From contig NC_054747.1 of the NCBI RefSeq assembly GCF_018143015.1, forward strand, positions 33,881,733 to 33,945,732: a stretch of 64,000 nucleotides of DNA, given 5' to 3'. Under the pieces are notes generated by a model that saw only the letters and a program-made list of their open reading frames with translations, was not told the DNA's origin and ran no database searches. The first letter of the stretch is position 1. Each line of letters opens with the position of its first letter. Both the position numbers and the translations under genes were made by a program. The DNA comes from Lytechinus variegatus (lineage: Eukaryota; Echinodermata; Echinoidea; Temnopleuroida; Toxopneustidae). Of the stretch, positions 60,501 to 64,000 are shown one piece after another.

Positions 60501-63061
60501 TTGTAAACATAAATTCGTGTACATGTTAGGTTTAAAGAAGGTGTATACCCTAAAAGCAAAGACTTGTGGTGGATACGCCTATAGACATAAATACAATACA
60601 TAGACATACAATCATCATCCTCATCATCATCACCATCATCATCACCTCCACCATCTTCCATGATCATCATCATTATCACCATTATAATAAATTAATCATC
60701 AACCTCAGTATCATCATCATCATCATCAATTACCATCATAATTATTATCATTGCCATCATCATCATCATAGCTCTATTCCATTAATTTTAACAAACCTTA
60801 TCTTTTAGAGTCTGACCAGTATCCACAATCTCTTGTAAATCTGCCATGCCCATCCCAATGGCCACACCCTATCTGACACATAATACAAAGAAAATCTGTA
60901 AACAATTAATCTGCAAATTCCTTATTTTGTCACTATTTTCAAAAGCATTCATAATAGCATATTTCTTTGAGCGTTATTTTCCTGTTAATAGCGATAGCTC
61001 AGTCGGTACAGCGGAGGTTTGGGATTCCGGTAACCCAGGTTTGATTCCCACTTGGTGAGCTCCTACCCTTTGAAAAGGCATTCATCCTCATTACCAGGTC
61101 CCTCGGAGAGGACCTTAAGACATCGGTCCTCCGGTAGCTTGCTTACAAGCATTCATGCTTTCTTAGCAATCAGGTAAAAATTCAACACCATTCATTCATT
61201 TTGCATTGTCAAATGTAAATGGTAAGTTTTCTTTTAATTATATGCAATTGCCATATGCTGTTTAATGCCATCAAAATTGCATTATAGTCATTCTAATTTG
61301 AATTCTCCTTTATTACACCGCAGACCTGAAAAAAAAACCACATAGTAATTACCAGTATAATGAATACAATAATGTAGACAGCATGATTGTTTTTTTTTAT
61401 GTCAATACAGTTTTGCTCTTGACGGCAGTTGTAATTATAGATGGATGCAAAATGGAAACAGCGACCAAAGTAATATTAATGTCAAACATCAAACAGAGCA
61501 TGGTAGTCATAGTTCTTATGATTGAGGTCAAAGTGTTCCATATTTGTTTTGTTAGGAAATTAATTCACAACAAGACAGAAAAATATAATACCGTTTTGTT
61601 CCTCTCTTCGTCACTCTCCGGTTTCCAGCCTGCTTGTGCAAGGGCTTCCTGTGCAGCAGCAAGAGAAAAGATGGTTGCCTGGCTCATGCTACGAAGGTCC
61701 TTCAAAAATAGAAATAGATAAACTAATATGTACCACAGAATATTAAGCATTCATTTTGTTGTTTTTTCATTTATGCATTTACTCATTTTTTTCCTCTTAT
61801 TAAGGCGACTCCATTAGAAGTTGACATAGCCATGGAGATGTATAACTACAAACATGTACATATGAAAAATAAATAACACAGATTAATAATAAGAGAGGTA
61901 TTTTAGTAAATGAATTGAATTGAAAAACATGTGAGAAGACGACATGGGGCACAAAGTGCCAGGTCATAATTAAATGAAGAAACTGAATATGACATTTCAT
62001 CAAGTTCCCAATTTGAAGATTTTAGTGATTATTTAACAAGGCAAATAACAATATAAAGTCATGCTGTCTTGAATTAATATGTCTTTACAGGGATTGGAAT
62101 ACGGCATACTCACTGATGATGAAACATATCGGAGTGCATCAAATTCACCTTCCCCAGTGCCTTTTGGAACAAAACCAGCTATAATAAAAGAAAAACCGTT
62201 TAGTCAACTATTAACCTTTTCCCTGCTATGGCCAACTACCACCACCAAGCTAGATTGCTTCTGTCATCTCTAGAGATGTCATATTAACACATAAATTAAG
62301 CCTATGGTGTTATTCACAATAGCTATTTAATTCTATGCGTTTTATCACACGGATTGCTTACTTAATTATTGTTATTCAATTTCTAAAGTAAATCCCCATC
62401 ATTCCACGGTTGGCCAATAGAAATTTGAACACAACCTAACTTTACGTATTGGTTAAAAGTGACATTAGAAGTCACGCTGCAGGATAAAGGTTTCAACATT
62501 TCCAAAGCTGTTAGTGTTTGAAGTTACCCATGGAAACGATGACATTTGACATCATGACATCAAAGGACATATCCCCCCCCCCCTTCCCTGATTAATCATG
62601 TCTTTGTAAAATCAAAGTGAAATGCCCATTCCCTTCTATAGTATTAATCCTTCTATGATTTTACCATCTTTTAATGATTGTATGTTGCTATACAGAGTGC
62701 AAGTAAGAAAAAAATCCTCAGCATGTCTATACTCGAGGCTATTTTTTTCATTGTGGTACCTGCAAAACACTTTATTTCTGAATTCTGGGTCCCGTTACAT
62801 AAAGCTTAGCAATTAATCACATGGCAAATTTTTGTTATTGATCATTCACAATAATCAAATGAATCAATCATAGAAATAACCAGTAAGACCAATCAATACG
62901 TTATATGTTACAGGGCCTCGATTGAAAACACTTGGGTAACTTACCAACTTGGCAAGGGATGCCTTTGAACTGATCCCCTGTGATCTTCGTGATTCCACTC
63001 TCGCCTCTAAGAATCCTCGGCCACACCACATCAATACCAACACCTAGGGGGCACACCACAC
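51380..63061 (-). CDS. OXSM: Mitochondrial 3-oxoacyl-ACP synthase (beta-ketoacyl synthase, KAS II type), eleven exons, 5' end outside window
   Basis: Condensing enzyme of mitochondrial type II fatty-acid synthesis: it joins malonyl-ACP to the growing acyl chain, supplying octanoyl-ACP for lipoate. Exons, 5' to 3' on the minus strand: 63061-62945, 62178-62114, 61699-61592, 60868-60797, 60069-59983, 58178-58027, 57055-56941, 55867-55801, 55070-54933, 53805-53654, 51562-51380. They total 1256 nt (about 418 residues) with all phases consistent. Active-site residues are present: Cys in STACTTG, His in NAHATSTP and His in [12 protein letters not shown]; the C-terminal [10 protein letters not shown] loop is intact. 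Human OXSM has 459 residues; the mitochondrial presequence and first strand (RRVVITG) are missing, so at least one exon lies beyond 64000. Introns hold a MITE, SINEs, trinucleotide arrays and two broken exon copies. Confidence 0.96.
51770..52180. mobile_element. Degraded element with GGGGGTCC / GGATCCGCCCCTG ends in OXSM last intron
   Basis: GC-run-rich block including GGGATCCAGGAGGGGGG, a C run at 51999-52013 and ATCCTGGATCCGCCCCTGATGG at the right. Related to 29170-29970. Overlapping ORFs on both strands are spurious. Confidence 0.5.
52263..52415. mobile_element. Fold-back MITE in OXSM last intron
   Basis: GGGGCGCATTTCATAGAGTTATAACTG at the left and CAACTCTTTATGAAACCAGCCCC at the right. 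The centre has GCGGCCAATCAGAATCAAGG. Same family as 13722-13876. Confidence 0.75.
52988..53403. mobile_element. 416-bp fold-back MITE in OXSM last intron
   Basis: AGGCCCGAATTCACAAAGGTGG at the left and CCACCTTTGTGAATTCAGGCCT at the right. The arms stay paired through most of the length (for example TGGTTTATG / CATAAACCA, CCAATGCTGATG / CATCAGCATTGG, GAGTCCACTGTTT / AAACAGTGGACTC at the apex). Confidence 0.9.
53654..53805 (-). CDS. OXSM: OXSM exon with third active-site residue
   Basis: [20 protein letters not shown], then [20 protein letters not shown] and FTIMACHT. The KGATGH histidine completes the catalytic triad. Acceptor CTACACAG; donor ACG|GTAAGG, phase 0. Confidence 0.96.
53916..54485 (+). 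repeat. Long (GAT)n / (GGT)n trinucleotide array in OXSM intron
   Basis: About 570 bp of GAT and GGT triplets in blocks such as GATGATGATGGTGGT, fairly pure. ORFs over it (poly-Asp/Gly, poly-Met/Val, poly-His/Ser) come from the array. Confidence 0.97.
54933..55070 (-). CDS. OXSM: OXSM exon with second active-site residue
   Basis: [20 protein letters not shown] through [13 protein letters not shown]. His of NAHATST is catalytic. Acceptor TTTTATCAG; donor ACAG|GTCTGT, phase 1. Confidence 0.96.
55500..55735 (+). repeat. Poly(C) run and (GAAT)n microsatellite
   Basis: A C-rich run (about 55512-55525) is followed by TATATATG and about 11 copies of GAAT. A 70-bp segment beginning AAATAAATTAATTGAATAATTG is then present twice. 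Confidence 0.9.
55801..55867 (-). CDS. OXSM: OXSM exon (EMEHAKSRG...LGYGLS)
   Basis: [20 protein letters not shown] and LS, equal to the EYEHAVQRRARIYAEVLGYG region of human OXSM. Acceptor CATTTTATAG; donor CTCAG|GTAATG, phase 1. Confidence 0.95.
56585..56880 (+). mobile_element. tRNA-derived SINE in OXSM intron
   Basis: GAAGCACCATGGTGTAGCGG (A-box region) and GTGTTCGAATCCC (B box, about 56643). The body has TGTGCTAATTGGGTACCGG and the tail GAAGCGCTTTGAAC...AGTGCTATATAAATGCAGTA. A different SINE subfamily from 44712-44995. Confidence 0.8.
56941..57055 (-). CDS. OXSM: OXSM exon (RALSTKFND...VVVLE)
   Basis: [20 protein letters not shown] then [18 protein letters not shown], the conserved RPFD..RDGFV..EGA motif of beta-ketoacyl synthases. 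Acceptor CACTGTAG; donor GAA|GTGAGT, phase 0. Confidence 0.96.
57520..58020 (-). pseudogene. Two degenerate tandem copies of the 3' end of the adjacent OXSM exon
   Basis: On the minus strand, 57735-57645 and 57985-57897 copy the end of exon 58178-58027 and its donor. The nearer copy reads VMVSGATE then a stop; the farther reads VMVAGATWA then a stop, against [20 protein letters not shown] in the true exon. The flanking intron is duplicated too (GGTAAAGC.TGG.ATTGTTGAT..GACAGG at 57532 and 57777). Neither copy can code. Confidence 0.85.
58027..58178 (-). CDS. OXSM: OXSM exon with active-site cysteine
   Basis: [20 protein letters not shown], then [20 protein letters not shown] and GLAGFA. The Cys of STACTTG is the acyl-accepting nucleophile. 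Acceptor CTCTTCCAG; donor GCTCG|GTGAGT, phase 2. Confidence 0.97.
58228..58605. repeat. Dispersed ~365-bp repeat, copy B
   Basis: Same-orientation copy of 50070-50435, here inside an OXSM intron. Both run from AAACACTGA.TTCA to a TTTA-rich end. Confidence 0.9.
58798..59586 (-). mobile_element. CTCACCTGC-ended DR1-bearing element, inverted copy
   Basis: In minus orientation relative to 41515-42615, shorter by one or more internal units. It has GTGGAATGCATCTGGCCGTC and CTCACCTGC at the left and GGCGCCGCCGCCGCCGCCG ... GCAGGTGAGACAAAAAC at the right. TGACCTTTGACCT occurs perfectly at about 59169 and 59368, and with one change at about 59009. Confidence 0.85.
59983..60069 (-). CDS. OXSM: OXSM exon (GYKKISPYF...KHKLR)
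   Basis: [20 protein letters not shown] and HISIKHKLR, equal to human [20 protein letters not shown]. Acceptor CCTTCTCAG; donor CTGAGA|GTAAGT, phase 0. Confidence 0.96.
60318..60775 (+). repeat. (ATC)n trinucleotide array split by unique sequence
   Basis: ATC-rich blocks at about 60325-60465 and 60608-60770 are separated by about 140 bp without repeats. This is the opposite strand motif to the (GAT)n arrays at 40590 and 53916. The overlapping ORFs are spurious. Confidence 0.9.
60797..60868 (-). CDS. OXSM: OXSM exon ([11 protein letters not shown]...)
   Basis: [20 protein letters not shown] and LKDK, equal to human [20 protein letters not shown]. Acceptor TCAGATAG; donor GATAAG|GTTTGT, phase 0. 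Confidence 0.95.
60988..61195 (+). mobile_element. tRNA-like SINE in OXSM intron
   Basis: TAGCGATAGCTCAGTCGGTA (A box) and GGTTTGATTCCC (B box, about 61039), with a non-tRNA tail (CTCGGAGAGGACC...GACATCGGTCCTCCGG). The stem pairing of a true tRNA is missing. Confidence 0.7.
61592..61699 (-). CDS. OXSM: OXSM exon (DLRSMSQAT...)
   Basis: [20 protein letters not shown] then [16 protein letters not shown], equal to human DIKSMSSPTIMAIGAAELAM. Acceptor TTTTTGAAG; donor AAACG|GTATTA, phase 0. Confidence 0.95.
62114..62178 (-). CDS. OXSM: OXSM exon ([14 protein letters not shown]...)
   Basis: [20 protein letters not shown], equal to human YVPRGSDEGQFNEQNFVS. Acceptor TTTATTATAG; donor TCATCA|GTGAGT, phase 0. 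Confidence 0.93.
62788..62925. mobile_element. Fold-back MITE (CCCGTTACATAAAG type)
   Basis: GGGTCCCGTTACATAAAGCTTAGCAATTAATC at the left; ATATGTTACAGGGCC at the right. Centre GACCAATCAATACG. A relative is at about 44163-44295 (GGGCTCCGTTACACAAAAATTTGCG). Confidence 0.55.
62945..63061 (-). CDS. OXSM: OXSM first exon inside the window
   Basis: (G)[20 protein letters not shown] then [18 protein letters not shown], equal to human LVTPLGVGTHLVWDRLIGGE. Acceptor AACTCTCAG enters in phase 1, so an upstream exon ending in ...TG must exist. It is not recognisable between 63062 and 64000. Confidence 0.95.
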
Positions 63062-63152
63062 CTGAGAGTTCCACAAGAAGAGATAAATTAATATTTATGA
63101 TTGATTGGGAAATTTTGTACATGACTGACCACAGACTTACAGTTACCTTTAA

Positions 63153-63736
63153 AGGAGAATGAAACCATTGGAACAAGATAGCTTGTGTGAAAACAGAAAA
63201 ATCAAAGAAACAGATCAACAAAAGTTTGAGAAAAATCGGACAAATAATGAGAAAGTTATGAGCATTTGAATATTGCGATCACTAATGCTATGGAGATAGC
63301 AAATTGGCAATGCGACAAAGATGTGTGATGTCGCTTGTGAACAACTCTCCCCATTACTTTAGTATATATTTCACTTGAATTGCCTCTTTTATCACATCTA
63401 TCCATAGATCATGTGTTCTTTCTACATGAGGGCATGTAATACATATTTTTTAAGAATACATCATGGATAAAGAGTTTGTATCATCATAAGAAAAAGCAAA
63501 AAGAGACATTTTGAGGGTATTTCATAGTCCACCAAAGGGAAAGTTGTTCATCAGTGACATCACACATCCTTGTCACATTGCCAATGGGAGGATCTCCATA
63601 GCATTAGTGATTGCAATATTCAAGTGCTCATAACTTTCTCATTATTTGTCCGATTTTTCTCAAACTTTCTTTATTCTTATTCTTTGATTTTTCTGTTTCT
63701 ACACAAACCTATTTGTTCCAAAGGTTTCATTCCCAT
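63153..63736. mobile_element. 584-bp TTAA-flanked MITE in the most 5' OXSM intron
   Basis: TTAA at 63149-63152 and 63737-63740. The inverted ends are AGGAGAATGAAACC and GGTTTCATTCCCAT. Almost identical to 16456-17038. Confidence 0.85.
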
Positions 63737-64000
63737 TTAATTAAAAAATTGATTGCATTTTTTATGTTAGAGCCTGGGGGTGGGTTAACATAAAGGGATA
63801 TGATTAATATTTAAAATCGATTGGGAGAGTTTGTACATGATTCGCCACAGACTTACAATTAGGTTTAATTGAAAATTTGAGAGTTGTTTTTTATCAAACA
63901 GGGCACATTGACATGCTCTGTGTAACATAAGTCATAAAGAAAAGTTGTACCGTAACATAAAGAAATACTATGAATAATTTTGCCCAATTCTCTAAAACAT

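Overview
This is nuclear DNA of an animal. The window is AT-rich, its genes are split by many short introns with GT-AG borders, and about half of it is interspersed repeats. The proteins are metazoan. The repeat types (fold-back MITEs with a GGGGCCCGTTTCATAAAG-like end, tRNA-derived SINEs, a Tx1/L1-like LINE, a Penelope-like element) suggest a marine deuterostome invertebrate, most likely an echinoderm such as a sea urchin or sea star. That assignment is inference from repeat style and protein similarity.

Three protein-coding genes are supported exon by exon, with reading phase conserved across every junction. (1) 11051-18849, plus strand: a complete nine-exon DDX6/Me31B/Dhh1-type DEAD-box RNA helicase of 522 residues, with all helicase motifs. 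(2) 31207-48092, plus strand: a nine-exon gene for a 589-residue protein with a partial ZU5 domain, a UPA domain and a C-terminal death domain. Its N-terminus carries segments resembling the BH4 and BH3 motifs of BCL-2 proteins, followed by a hydrophobic, possibly DED-like stretch. I know of no protein with this arrangement, and it is the best candidate for something undescribed. (3) 63061-51380, minus strand: eleven exons of OXSM, the mitochondrial beta-ketoacyl-ACP synthase, with the Cys-His-His active site. Its first exon(s) lie beyond the right edge.

Layout: 1-7000 is a repeat cluster (diverged satellite-like units, a 5'-truncated LINE, a tandem array, a hAT-like element nested in a fold-back element, a TTAA-flanked MITE). 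7000-11050 holds a candidate DDX6 promoter and first exon. 11051-18849 is DDX6. 18850-28150 is unusually poor in recognised mobile elements and may be partly a long 3' UTR. 28150-31184 leads into the death-domain gene, whose introns hold a 5'-truncated Penelope element, a 2.9-kb TTAA-flanked element with eight copies of one 16-mer, a DR1-bearing repeat, SINEs and trinucleotide arrays. 48093-51379 separates it from the convergent OXSM gene.

Both the death-domain gene and OXSM show local tandem duplication of exon ends: six copies of the last part of the death-domain exon, and two broken copies of an OXSM exon end. The three genes have no evident shared pathway: DDX6 acts in mRNA decay and translational repression, the second is probably in death or immune signalling, and OXSM makes mitochondrial fatty acids such as the lipoate precursor. 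Their adjacency looks incidental.
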